Origin: CAZABP01 sp964483245
GTDB taxonomy: Bacteria > Planctomycetota > UBA1135 > UBA2386
Reading direction: 5' to 3'
DNA length: 64,000 bases
Assembly: GCA_964483245.1 (NCBI GenBank)
Contig: CAZABP010000003.1
Coordinates: 146,432-210,431, forward strand
In this document: piece after piece, positions 52,802 through 61,387 of the stretch
Layout of the letters: every line of letters begins with the position of its first letter
Numbering within the stretch: the stretch's first letter is position 1
The notes under the pieces: generated by a model
Database searches by the model: none
The model's input: the letters and a program-made list of their open reading frames with translations, nothing else
Told to the model about the DNA's origin: nothing
Program-made: the position numbers and the translations under genes

Positions 52802-52839
52802 AGCGGCCTCGACCTCGCGCAAGCGGGGCCGAGGCCGCT
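52802..52839 (+). terminator. strong GC hairpin, probable terminator
   Basis: The perfect 10-base arms AGCGGCCTCG (52802-52811) and CGAGGCCGCT (52830-52839) are separated by a segment that itself pairs (CCTCGC with GCGGGG) and closes with a GCAA tetraloop of the GNRA type. One A.C mismatch lies between the two stems. The sequence ACCTTTCCC follows. It lies 64 bases after the secreted protein stop and 13 bases before the hydantoinase B start. The T-run is short, so an attenuator or RNA stability element is also possible. Confidence 0.6.
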
Positions 52840-52851
52840 ACCTTTCCCGCG

Positions 52852-54411
52852 ATGTCCGCGGATCCGGTCCGCCTCGAGGTCTGGCACCACCTGCTGGCCG
52901 CGGTCTGCGAGGAGGCAGGCGCCCGGCTGCAGCGCGCGGCGATCAGCCCGAACATCCGTGAACGGCGCGACTACTCGTTCGCGCTGTTCGATCGTGACGG
53001 CCGGCTCGTCGCGCAGGCGGCGCACATCCCGGTCCACCTCGGCAGTGCCCGCGACGCCGTCGCGGCCGTGCGCGCGCGCGACGACGCCGAGCCCGGGGAC
53101 GTCTACCTGCTGAACGACCCGTTTGCGGGTGGCACGCACCTGCCGGACCTGACGCTGGTGCGGCCGGCTTTCCTCGGCGCCGGGCCGGCGCCGGACTGGT
53201 TCCTCGTCAGCCGCGCGCATCACGCCGACGTCGGCGGCGCGTCGCCCGGATCGATGGGGATCGCGCACGACCTGATCGCCGAGGGACTGGTGCTCCCGCC
53301 GGTCAAGCTGCAGCGCCGCGGCGAGCCGGCGCGCGACCTGCAGGCGGTGCTCCTCGCCAACATGCGTGGTGCGACCGAGCGCCGGATCGATCTGCAGGCG
53401 CAGCAGTCGTCGCTGCTGCTGGCCGAACGGCGGCTCGCCGCACTCGCAGGCGTGCACGGCGACGAGCTCGCCACCTATGCCGCGCACCTGCTGGATGCGA
53501 GCGAGCGGATCGCGCGCAGCGTCGTGCGGGAGATTCCGCGCGGGACCTGGCGCGCCGAGGACTGCCTCGAAGACGACGGGACCGGCAGCGGCCCGTTGCC
53601 GATCCGGCTCGCGTTGCGGCGCCGTGGCGACCAGCTCGAGTTCGACTTCCGCGACTGCGCGTCGCAGGCCCGCGGCAGCGTCAACGCGAACCGCAGCATC
53701 CTGCTCGCCGCCTGCGTCTACGTGCTGCGCTGCCTGTGCCCGGACCGGCTGCCGACCAACGACGGGCTGTTCCGCGTGTTCGACGTGCGCACGCGCCCGG
53801 GCACGATCGTGGATCCGCATCCGCCAGCGCCGGTCGCCGGCGGCAACGTCGAGACGAGCCAACGCCTCGTCGACGTCGCGTTCACAGCACTCGCGCGCGC
53901 GCTGCCGGGCCGGATCCCGGCCTGCTCGGCCGGCACGATGAGCAACTTCGCAGTCGGCGGGACCGATCCGCGCAGCGGGCGTGAGTTCGCGTTCTACGAG
54001 ACGCTGCCGGGCGGCGCCGGCGCCGGTGCTGCACCAGGCCAGTCCGCGATCCAGACGCACATGACCAACACGCGCAACACGCCGATCGAAGAGCTGGAGC
54101 GGCAGTATCCGCTGCGCGTGCAACAGTGGACCGTGCGCCGCGGGTCGGGCGGGCGCGGGGCTCGGCGCGGTGGGGATGGCGTCGTCAAGGAGATCGAGTT
54201 CATTGGACCGGCCGTCGTGACGCTGCTCGCCGAACGGCATGCGATCGGGCCACCGGGACGCGAGCGGGGCGGCGCCGGTGCGCCGGGGCGCCTGCAGCAC
54301 GGTCATGGCAAGCGGCTGCAGCGCCGCGCGGCCAAGGGAACCTTCGTCGTCGCGCCGGGCGACCGCGTACGCATCGAGACTCCGGGAGGCGGCGGATGCG
54401 GCAAGGCCTGA
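52852..54411 (+). CDS. hydantoinase B/oxoprolinase family protein
   Basis: This 519-residue cytoplasmic protein belongs to the hydantoinase B/oxoprolinase (HyuB) family, which forms ATP-dependent hydrolases of hydantoins or 5-oxoproline together with a HyuA subunit. Family hallmarks include ERRDYSFALFDRDGRLVAQAAHIPVHLGS near the start, GDVYLLNDPFAGGTHLPDLT, SRAHHADVGG, NVETSQRLVD, a Gly-rich segment (PGGAGAGAAPG) and the final IETPGGGGCG. No hyuA homologue lies next to it, which is unusual for this family. Its last 16 bases overlap the following small lipoprotein gene. Confidence 0.9.
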   Translation: MSADPVRLEVWHHLLAAVCEEAGARLQRAAISPNIRERRDYSFALFDRDGRLVAQAAHIPVHLGSARDAVAAVRARDDAEPGDVYLLNDPFAGGTHLPDLTLVRPAFLGAGPAPDWFLVSRAHHADVGGASPGSMGIAHDLIAEGLVLPPVKLQRRGEPARDLQAVLLANMRGATERRIDLQAQQSSLLLAERRLAALAGVHGDELATYAAHLLDASERIARSVVREIPRGTWRAEDCLEDDGTGSGPLPIRLALRRRGDQLEFDFRDCASQARGSVNANRSILLAACVYVLRCLCPDRLPTNDGLFRVFDVRTRPGTIVDPHPPAPVAGGNVETSQRLVDVAFTALARALPGRIPACSAGTMSNFAVGGTDPRSGREFAFYETLPGGAGAGAAPGQSAIQTHMTNTRNTPIEELERQYPLRVQQWTVRRGSGGRGARRGGDGVVKEIEFIGPAVVTLLAERHAIGPPGRERGGAGAPGRLQHGHGKRLQRRAAKGTFVVAPGDRVRIETPGGGGCGKA

Positions 54412-54815
54412 CGTTCCGCAGGCCGCGGCCGCTGTCGCCGTGGTTGCTGCTGCCGCTGCTGCTGGGAGGCTGCACGCTGCCGTACCGCCCGGCCCGCGCG
54501 TCGCTGCCGGATCCGTTGCCGGCGGACGCGTTTCCGCGTGCGCTCGCGGTCGTGCGCGAGCGCTATCCACGGATCGATCTCGCCGATGCCGCATCGTTCC
54601 GCCTGCAGTCGGGATGGGTCGCGTGGGACTTCGGCGGCACGCCATGCCGCCGGCGTGCCACCGTCTACCGCGACGGCGGCGAGCTGGCGGTCGTCGTCGA
54701 AGTCGCGGTGCTGCGGTTCGACGTGTTCGGCGAGCCGTCCTGGACGTCGGCGCGCGGCGAGCCGCGGTTCGAGGACGAGCTGCTCGAGGCGCTGGTCGAC
54801 GCGCTGGAGGCCTGA
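54396..54815 (+). CDS. small lipoprotein of unknown function
   Basis: This 139-residue protein has a signal sequence ending in LLLGGC (Cys near 25) and a soluble domain of about 100 residues with no recognised family. It starts inside the end of the hydantoinase B gene. Its last 151 bases overlap the 3' end of the minus-strand gene at 54665-55861, so at least one of the two 3' ends is uncertain. Residues such as GWVAWDFGGTPCRRRATVYRDGGELAVVVEVAVLRFD have plausible beta-strand character, which favours a real gene. Confidence 0.6.
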   Translation: MRQGLTFRRPRPLSPWLLLPLLLGGCTLPYRPARASLPDPLPADAFPRALAVVRERYPRIDLADAASFRLQSGWVAWDFGGTPCRRRATVYRDGGELAVVVEVAVLRFDVFGEPSWTSARGEPRFEDELLEALVDALEA

Positions 54816-55861
54816 AGCATCGGCGCGCTGCAGGTGGCGAACGCCGTCGCGACCGCCAACAGCCGCGGATCGCGCGGCAACCGCGGCAGCTTGCGCGTGA
54901 TCAGCGCGCGGGCCGCGGCGAGCCGGCCGCGCGCTTCGAGCAATCTCGCCCGGGCGAGCCACCAGCGCACCCGCGGGACCGCGAGTCGCGGCATCCGCCG
55001 CAGCAGCCAAGTGGCACCACGCAACTGCCCGTGCGCGATCGCGACCTCGAACGACCACAGCAGCACGTCCGGATCGTGCGGGGCGAGCGCCTGCGCGTCC
55101 GCGATCGTCCGCCGCGGGTCCAGCGACGCGAGGGCACCGTTGCGCGTGTACGGCACGAACAGATCGCGCAGCTCGACCGACTGCGGACAGATCGACAGCA
55201 CATCGCGGATCCGGCGGATCCGCAGCAGGCGTCCGGCCGGATCCGGCCGCAGCCGTTTGGTTTCGTTGCACAGCCGGACGAGCCCGCGCTCGCGCAGCAG
55301 ATCGCAGGTCAGTCCGAGCAGCGCTTCGACGAGCCGCCGGCGCCAGAAGCTCTGGAACTCCTCGTCGTAGCCGAGCTCGCGCGCGAGCCGCTGCCACAGC
55401 CGGCGCAGCTCCTTGGTCGTCAGGCCGACGGCCTCGGCGCTGCGCTGCAGGTTGAACCGCCCGTTGCGCAGCTCGCAGCGGTTGGTCGCGATCCGCAGCA
55501 GCTGCGCGCGATCGAACGGACCGATCTCGGTCGCCGGCGACAGCGGATCCGGCGTCGCCACCGGGCCGGGCAAGAGGTCGAGATCCTGTCCGCGGGCGCG
55601 CCCGCGCTGCGTGCGCACGACGAGCTGGTAGTACGCGCGGGACAGCAGCCGCAGCCAGTACCGGTTGCGCTGCTGCGGCGTCCACGGCCGCAGCTGTTCG
55701 CGTCGGGCGAGCCAGTCGACGATCAGCTCCTGCCGCAGGTCGTGCGCCAGCTCGTCGAGGTCGCAGCGGCTCCGCCACCCGTGCATCCGGCGCAGCAGCA
55801 CCGGCACGGCGCCGTCCAGGAACTGCTCCAGGTCGGTGTCGATCGTGATTCCCAGTTGCAT
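54665..55861 (-). CDS. unrecognised Arg/Leu-rich protein divergent from purA
   Basis: This is a 398-residue protein without recognised family. The ATG at 55861 is supported by an excellent ribosome binding site (GGGAGG, seven bases upstream on the minus strand). Residues 1-330 are helical, rich in Arg, Leu and Trp, with a DLRQELIVDWLARREQ segment followed by HTH-like parts (AVGLTTKELRRLWQRLARELG). Some features recall a sigma-factor-like or DNA-binding protein, but this is not firm. The last 50 residues become a Ser-rich stretch that is antisense to the lipoprotein above, and may be shadow rather than functional. Confidence 0.55.
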   Translation of the reverse strand: MQLGITIDTDLEQFLDGAVPVLLRRMHGWRSRCDLDELAHDLRQELIVDWLARREQLRPWTPQQRNRYWLRLLSRAYYQLVVRTQRGRARGQDLDLLPGPVATPDPLSPATEIGPFDRAQLLRIATNRCELRNGRFNLQRSAEAVGLTTKELRRLWQRLARELGYDEEFQSFWRRRLVEALLGLTCDLLRERGLVRLCNETKRLRPDPAGRLLRIRRIRDVLSICPQSVELRDLFVPYTRNGALASLDPRRTIADAQALAPHDPDVLLWSFEVAIAHGQLRGATWLLRRMPRLAVPRVRWWLARARLLEARGRLAAARALITRKLPRLPRDPRLLAVATAFATCSAPMLQASSASTSASSSSSSNRGSPRADVQDGSPNTSNRSTATSTTTASSPPSR

Positions 55862-56030
55862 GGATCCTCCCGGTTGATGTTTCGGTTCAGCGAAACTAAC
55901 CTCCGGAAGATCTCCGCACAAGATTCGGTATAGCGTACTTAGCGCCTCCACCCGGCCCCGCGGCGCGCTCGCCGGTCGCGGTGGCCCCTCGAATCACCCC
56001 GGCTATGCTCCGCCGCTTTTCAGGCGGTTC

Positions 56031-57302
56031 ATGCCGGTTTCCAGCGTCATCGGGCTCCTCTGGGGAGACGAGGGCAAGGGCAAGATCATCGACTACCTGG
56101 CCGCGGAGGCGGACCTGGTCGCGCGGTTCGGCGGCGGCCACAACGCCGGCCACACGATCCACCTCGGCCGGGACCGTCTCGTGCTGCACCTGATCCCGTC
56201 CGGGATCCTGCGTCCAGGCGTCGTCAACGTGATCGGCAACGGTGTCGTCGTCGACCCTTCGCACCTGGTCACCGAGATCGACGGGCTGGTCGAACGCGGC
56301 GTCGAGATCCAACTCGGCCGCAATCTGGTCGTGTCGGAGCGCGCGCACCTGATCCTGCCGCTGCACCGCGCGATCGATCAGCTGTCGGAACGTCTGCTCG
56401 GTGAGCACAAGCTCGGCACGACCGGGCGCGGGATCGGACCGGCGTACGCCGACCGTGCCGCACGCAGCGGTCTACGCGTCGGCGATCTGATCCGGCCGGC
56501 TGCGCTGGAGCGTGACCTGCGCCGGCTGCTCGCGGCGAAGAACCCGATCCTGCGCGCGTTCGACGAGCCGGAGCTGGCGCTCGATCCGCTGCTCGCGGAA
56601 CTGCATCGCCTCGGCGAACGCCTGCGTCCGGCGATCCAGGACACCGGTGCGCTGCTCCGCGAGGCGGCGCGCGACGGCCGCCGCATCCTGTGCGAGGGTG
56701 CGCAAGGGGTCCTGCTCGACGTCGATCACGGGACGTATCCATTCGTGACGTCGTCGAGCGCGTCGACCGGCGGCATCGCCACCGGGACCGGCCTTCCGCC
56801 GCAACTGCTGCAGCAGGTCACCGGCGTCGTCAAGGCCTACGCGACGCGCGTCGGCACCGGGCCATTCCCGACCGAGCAGGACAACGAGTACGGCAACCGG
56901 CTGCGCGAAGCCGGCCGCGAGTACGGCTCCACGACCGGACGCCCGCGCCGCTGCGGCTGGTTCGATGCAGTCGCGGTGCGCTATGCGTGCGAGGTGTCTG
57001 GCGCCACGGCGCTCGCGCTGACGAATCTCGACGTGTTGTCCGGGATCGATCCGATCCCGGTCGCCGTCGCGTACGAGCTCGGTGGTGCGCGCACCGAACG
57101 CTTCCCGGCGTTCGACGTCGAGGCAGCACGGCCGGTCTGGCGTGAGTTCGCCGGATTCACCGGGGATCTGCGCGGCGTGCGGCGCTTCGAGGATCTGCCG
57201 GCGGCGGCGCGGACCTACGTCGAGTCGATCGAACGGCTCGTGCAGGTGCCGATCCGGATCGTCTCGGTCGGTCCGGAGCGGGATCAGGTGATCCTGCGGT
57301 GA
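56031..57302 (+). CDS. purA: adenylosuccinate synthetase
   Basis: This 423-residue enzyme joins IMP and aspartate using GTP in AMP synthesis. The phosphate loop GDEGKGK is at 12-18, with GGGHNAGHT next. The family's DVDHGTYPFVTSSS and RRCGWFD blocks are present and length is normal. It starts the long co-directional run of genes that extends past the end of the window. Its stop overlaps the GTG of uppS. The start codon ATG lies 169 bases from the divergent minus-strand gene. Confidence 0.96.
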   Translation: MPVSSVIGLLWGDEGKGKIIDYLAAEADLVARFGGGHNAGHTIHLGRDRLVLHLIPSGILRPGVVNVIGNGVVVDPSHLVTEIDGLVERGVEIQLGRNLVVSERAHLILPLHRAIDQLSERLLGEHKLGTTGRGIGPAYADRAARSGLRVGDLIRPAALERDLRRLLAAKNPILRAFDEPELALDPLLAELHRLGERLRPAIQDTGALLREAARDGRRILCEGAQGVLLDVDHGTYPFVTSSSASTGGIATGTGLPPQLLQQVTGVVKAYATRVGTGPFPTEQDNEYGNRLREAGREYGSTTGRPRRCGWFDAVAVRYACEVSGATALALTNLDVLSGIDPIPVAVAYELGGARTERFPAFDVEAARPVWREFAGFTGDLRGVRRFEDLPAAARTYVESIERLVQVPIRIVSVGPERDQVILR

Positions 57303-58015
57303 GTCGACCCGCCGCGCTGCCACGTTCGGTGGCGATCATCATGGACGGGAACGGCCGCTGGGCGCGGCAGCGCGGATGGGAGCGCATCCGCGGCCACGAA
57401 GAGGGGATCCGCGCCGTCCGCGAATCCGTCGAGGAATGCGCCCGGCTCGGGATCGAGGCGCTGACGCTGTACGCGTTCTCCGAGGAGAACTGGCGCCGGC
57501 CGCGGCGCGAGATCGATCTGTTGATGAAGCTGCTGGGGCGGTTCCTCGTCGACGAGCGACCGACACTGATGCGCAACCGGGTGCGGCTCGTGCATGCCGG
57601 GCGGATCGAGAAGCTGCCGGCCGACGTGCAGCGATTGCTGCGCGAATCGGTCGAGCTGACGGCGGCGAACGACGGCCTGGTGCTGTGCCTCGCGCTGAGC
57701 TACGGCGGGCGGGCGGAGCTCGTGGATGCGATGCAGGCGCTCGCACGCGAGGTCGCCGCCGGCCGGCTCGCGCCGGAGGCGATCGACGAGGCGGCGATCC
57801 GCGCGCGGCTCTACCAGCCGGCGCTGCCGGATCCGGATCTGTTGATCCGCACGGCCGGCGAGCTGCGCGTCAGCAACTTCCTGTTGTGGCAGATCAGCTA
57901 TGCCGAGATCTGGGTGACCGAGTGTTGCTGGCCGGACTTCGGGCCGGCGCAGCTCGAGCAGGCGTTCGCGGCCTACGCGCAGCGGAAGCGGAAGTTCGGC
58001 GGGGTCGAGGCGTGA
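57299..58015 (+). CDS. uppS: undecaprenyl diphosphate synthase (isoprenyl transferase)
   Basis: This 238-residue cis-prenyltransferase makes undecaprenyl diphosphate, the lipid carrier for cell-wall and surface polymers. MDGNGRWA at 15-22 holds the catalytic Asp, with YAFSEENWRRP and the late RTAGELRVSNFLLWQISYAE block that completes the family signature. Length is typical. It starts with a GTG overlapping the purA stop, and its TGA overlaps the GTG of cdsA. The uppS-cdsA pairing is common in bacteria. Confidence 0.95.
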   Translation: MSRPAALPRSVAIIMDGNGRWARQRGWERIRGHEEGIRAVRESVEECARLGIEALTLYAFSEENWRRPRREIDLLMKLLGRFLVDERPTLMRNRVRLVHAGRIEKLPADVQRLLRESVELTAANDGLVLCLALSYGGRAELVDAMQALAREVAAGRLAPEAIDEAAIRARLYQPALPDPDLLIRTAGELRVSNFLLWQISYAEIWVTECCWPDFGPAQLEQAFAAYAQRKRKFGGVEA

Positions 58016-58881
58016 CCGCGAAGACCGCGGAGCTGCGGACCAGGCTGATCCTCGGCTCTTCGATGTTGGCGGCGATCGCGGCGCTGTACTTCGCCGATCT
58101 GCACGCGGGGTTCGGGACCAAGGGGCTCGGCTCGGCGGTGTTGCTCGGCCTGTTGGGGGTCGGTGGGATTCTCGAGTACGTCGCGATGCGGCGGCATGCG
58201 GGGCACGGGGTTGCGGTCGAAGCGCTGGTCGGCGTGACGATCGCGACCTGCGTTCTGCTCCCGTGGGGATCCCAAGCCGTCGCACAGCCGCACGGCGTCT
58301 GGGTGTTCGGGTCGCTGGTGGCGCTCACGGGCCTGCTGCTGTTGTTGACGTCATTGCGCGCGCTGCGCTCGGCGGAGCGCATGGCGCATGGCCTCGAGGA
58401 GCAGGGTGCCGTGCTGCTCGGCTTCGTGTTGATCGCATGGCCGTTGGCGCTGGCGCAGGTCCTCGCGCTGATGCACCTCGAGGCGCTGCTGTTCGTCGTG
58501 CTGGTCGCCAAGGGCGGCGACATCGGTGCCTATCTGGTCGGGATCTGGATCGGCCGGCGCAAGCTGATCCCGCATGTCAGCCCGGGCAAGACGATCGAAG
58601 GGGCGCTCGGTGGCCTCGCGACTTCGATCCTGCTGGCCCTCGTGCTTCCAGGGCTGCTGTTCCCGCCGGAATTCCCGGTCGGCACTGCCGGCATCGCCGG
58701 CCTCGGAGTCGCGTTGAACCTGACCGCGCTGATCGGCGACCTCGTCGAGTCGCAGCTCAAGCGCCGGTGCGGCGTCAAGGACTCGTCGCGCCTGCTCCCG
58801 GCCCATGGCGGAATTCTCGACCTGGTCGATAGTCTGCTGTTCACGATTCCGACCTATTGGTTGTTCCTGTTCCTGATCTGA
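58012..58881 (+). CDS. cdsA: phosphatidate cytidylyltransferase
   Basis: This 289-residue inner-membrane enzyme makes CDP-diacylglycerol from CTP and phosphatidate. It has about eight hydrophobic segments. The C-terminal signature SQLKRRCGVKDSSRLLPAHGGILDLVD is recognisable, but differs from the usual pattern in two places: PGHGG is PAHGG, and the final DR(L/M)D is DLVD. Translation begins at a GTG overlapping uppS. Family placement is supported by operon position as well as by the signature. Confidence 0.88.
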   Translation: MTAKTAELRTRLILGSSMLAAIAALYFADLHAGFGTKGLGSAVLLGLLGVGGILEYVAMRRHAGHGVAVEALVGVTIATCVLLPWGSQAVAQPHGVWVFGSLVALTGLLLLLTSLRALRSAERMAHGLEEQGAVLLGFVLIAWPLALAQVLALMHLEALLFVVLVAKGGDIGAYLVGIWIGRRKLIPHVSPGKTIEGALGGLATSILLALVLPGLLFPPEFPVGTAGIAGLGVALNLTALIGDLVESQLKRRCGVKDSSRLLPAHGGILDLVDSLLFTIPTYWLFLFLI

Positions 58882-58905
58882 CCTGACGCGGAGTCCAACC
58901 AGCAC

Positions 58906-59895
58906 TTGAAAGAAACGACTGCCGACGAGCTGATCCCGGTCCACAACATCGAAGAGGTGCGCACGCTGCTCGGACCGCTCGACAGCAACACGCGGCTGAT
59001 CCGCGATCTCTACGGCGTCAACGTGCTGAGCCGCGAAGGCGGCCTTCGGTTGCTCGGCAAGCCGGAAGAAGTCACGCGTGTGCGCCGCGTCATGGAGCAG
59101 GGGCTCGAGTCGATCCGCGCCAACCGCGGTCTGACGACTGCGGAGTTCGCGCGGATGATCCGCGGCGATCGCTCACCCCGCCCTGCCGCCGAAGGGGGGA
59201 CTCCACCGCCGCCACGTGCGGAGCCGACCTCGAATGGTGCACAGCCGCGGACGGCCGGGCAGCGCGTCTACGTCGAGGCGATGCGCGAGCACGAGGTCGT
59301 GTTCGGGATCGGACCAGCCGGCACCGGGAAGACGTTTCTCGCGGTCGCGGCTGCCGTCGAGGCCGTGCGTCTGGGCGTCGTCCGCCGGATCGTGCTGGTG
59401 CGTCCGGCCGTCGAAGCCGGCGAGAAGCTCGGCTTCCTGCCGGGGGACTACCAGGCCAAGGTCGACCCGTACCTGCGCCCGCTCTACGACGCGCTGCACG
59501 ACCTCGTCGAGCCGGCCGCGCGTGCACGCTTTCTCAGCAGCGACGTGCTCGAGATCTCCCCGCTCGCCTACATGCGCGGGCGCACGCTCAACGACTCGTT
59601 CGTGATCCTGGACGAAGGGCAGAACGCGACGATCCCGCAGATGCTGATGTTCCTGACCCGGCTCGGAACGCGCTCGCGGATGGTCGTGACCGGCGACCCG
59701 ACGCAGGTCGACCTGCCGCCGCAAGTGCCATCCGGACTCGCCGACGCGGTCGAACGGCTGGATGGGATCTCCGGGATCTCGGTGGTCCGCCTGACGCCGG
59801 CCGACATCGTGCGGCATCCGGTCGTCGAGAAGATCATCGGCGCCTACCACCCGCACCGGCGCAAGGGCCCGGCGCGGCGTGACGATGGCGGCTAG
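58906..59895 (+). CDS. phoH: PhoH-family ATPase
   Basis: This 329-residue cytoplasmic ATPase/RNA-associated protein has an N-terminal domain (residues 1-80), a proline-rich linker (about 90-115) and a P-loop domain with GPAGTGKT at 136-143. VLVRPAVEAGEKLGFLPGD and ILDEGQNAT (the family normally has DEAQN) follow. The apparent start is TTG 58906. A GGAG lies 12 bases upstream. It is usually next to ybeY, as here, and works in RNA metabolism; the exact reaction is unsettled in the literature known to me. Confidence 0.9.
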   Translation: MKETTADELIPVHNIEEVRTLLGPLDSNTRLIRDLYGVNVLSREGGLRLLGKPEEVTRVRRVMEQGLESIRANRGLTTAEFARMIRGDRSPRPAAEGGTPPPPRAEPTSNGAQPRTAGQRVYVEAMREHEVVFGIGPAGTGKTFLAVAAAVEAVRLGVVRRIVLVRPAVEAGEKLGFLPGDYQAKVDPYLRPLYDALHDLVEPAARARFLSSDVLEISPLAYMRGRTLNDSFVILDEGQNATIPQMLMFLTRLGTRSRMVVTGDPTQVDLPPQVPSGLADAVERLDGISGISVVRLTPADIVRHPVVEKIIGAYHPHRRKGPARRDDGG

Positions 59896-60349
59896 ACGCG
59901 CGGCGCCGCGGCCGCCGCCGCGCTCGGGCCGGCAGGCCCCGATCGAGATCGTCGACCGGTTCCGGCCGCGTACCTCCACGGAGCTGGTGCGGCGCGCGGT
60001 GCGGGCCGCGCGCGCGCACGGGCAGCGGCCTGAGCTCAGCGTCCACGTGCTGCTGACCGACGACGCCGAGATCGCGGGACTGCATGGTCAGTTCCTCGGC
60101 GATCCGACACCGACCGACGTGATGTCGTTTCCGGGTGAGGACGCACTGGATGTCGTCGTCAGCGTCGAATGCGCGCGCCGCGAAGCCGCACGGCGCGGGC
60201 ATCCGATCCGTGCAGAAGTTGCGCTCTATCTCGTGCACGGCGTGCTCCATGCGTGTGGATTCGACGATCGCACGGCAGCGCAGCGCGCTCGCATGCGCAC
60301 CGCCGAGCACACCGTGCTCGCGCAGCTCGGACTGTCCATCGATCGCTGA
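59879..60349 (+). CDS. ybeY: YbeY-like endoribonuclease with altered zinc site
   Basis: This 156-residue protein of the YbeY family takes part in rRNA maturation and ribosome quality control. The zinc motif expected as H-x3-H-x5-H reads H120-G-V-L-H124-A-C-G-F-D-D130, so the third His is Asp. The conserved TDVMSFP stretch is present at 79-85. The gene starts within the end of phoH at GTG 59879 (ATG 59885 also fits). Confidence 0.88.
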   Translation: MTMAARRAAPRPPPRSGRQAPIEIVDRFRPRTSTELVRRAVRAARAHGQRPELSVHVLLTDDAEIAGLHGQFLGDPTPTDVMSFPGEDALDVVVSVECARREAARRGHPIRAEVALYLVHGVLHACGFDDRTAAQRARMRTAEHTVLAQLGLSIDR

Positions 60350-60433
60350 TCGTTGCGCGGCATGCGCGCGGTGCTAGACTTCGCGCCCGTGGTTGCGCCA
60401 TCGCGGCGAATCGGTCGTCGATGTGACGTACGG

Positions 60434-61387
60434 ATGACCAATCTGGACCACGACAAGATCCGGAACCGACAGGTGACGATGCGGCGCCTGCGCGCGAGAC
60501 CGTCGGCAGTGTTGGCGATGGCGCCGGTGTTCCCGGAGCAGACGCCCGGACACGGTGTCGCCGGCGCGAACGGCAGTGGGTCGAACGGCAGTGCGATCGG
60601 CAGTGCGAACGGCAACGGGACGCACGGCCACGCCGCCGTGACGCCGGACCTGCTCGGCGAATACCGCCGGACCCGCAGCCTCGCGTTGCGCAACCTGCTG
60701 GTCGAGCGCTACCGCAGCTTTGTCGAAGGGATCGCCCGGATCATGGTCGGACGGCTGCCACGGAGCGTGGACGTCCACGATCTCGTGCACGCCGGCCTGT
60801 GGGGACTGCTGCAGGCGATCGAGAACTTCGAGCCGGAGCGCGGGACCCACTTCGTGCCGTACATGCGGCTGCGCGTGCGTGGTGCGATGCTGGACGAGCT
60901 GCGCAACATGGACTTCGTGCCGCGGCTGTTCCGCCAGCGGCGGCGGGTGTTCGACGAGACCCGCGAGCGGCTGCGCACCGATCTCGGCCGCGACCCGGCC
61001 GACGCCGAGCTCGCCCATGCGATCGGGGTCTCCGAGGAGATCCTGCGCCGGACCTACGAGGTCGGCCCGCCGCGGCTGCTGCACGAGACGACGCCAGAGC
61101 ATGATGGCGAGGGGGGGGACAACGAGTCGCGCGCGCTGGTCGAGGCGCTGACCGACGAGGACCACGAGCCACCGATCGAGTCGCTGTTCCGGCGCGAGCT
61201 GCTGGAGCGGATCGAGCAGTCGCTCGACCCCAACGAGTGGAACGTGCTGCGCCTGCACTACCTGGAAGGACTCTCCGGCAAGCAGGTCGCGTCCCGGCTC
61301 GGCCTGACCCCGGCGCGGATCTGCCAGATCCACCTGCGCGTGCTGTCGCGGTTGAAGGCGCGGCTCGCCGAGATGCTCCGTGCCTGA
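60434..61387 (+). CDS. RNA polymerase sigma factor, sigma-70 family (FliA/WhiG-like)
   Basis: This 317-residue sigma factor directs RNA polymerase to specific promoters. After a Gly/Ser/Asn-rich N-terminal stretch (about residues 40-60), region 2 is visible as RNLLVERYRSFVEGIARIMVGRLP...DLVHAGLWGLLQAIENFEPERGTHFVPYMRLRVRGAMLDELR. Region 4 is the final NVLRLHYLEGLSGKQVASRLGLTPARICQIHLRVLSRLK helix-turn-helix. The RGAMLDELR context resembles sigma-28-type proteins. Start is uncertain: ATG 60434 is chosen, but 60479 and 60518 are possible. Its stop overlaps the lysA start. Confidence 0.9.
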   Translation: MTNLDHDKIRNRQVTMRRLRARPSAVLAMAPVFPEQTPGHGVAGANGSGSNGSAIGSANGNGTHGHAAVTPDLLGEYRRTRSLALRNLLVERYRSFVEGIARIMVGRLPRSVDVHDLVHAGLWGLLQAIENFEPERGTHFVPYMRLRVRGAMLDELRNMDFVPRLFRQRRRVFDETRERLRTDLGRDPADAELAHAIGVSEEILRRTYEVGPPRLLHETTPEHDGEGGDNESRALVEALTDEDHEPPIESLFRRELLERIEQSLDPNEWNVLRLHYLEGLSGKQVASRLGLTPARICQIHLRVLSRLKARLAEMLRA

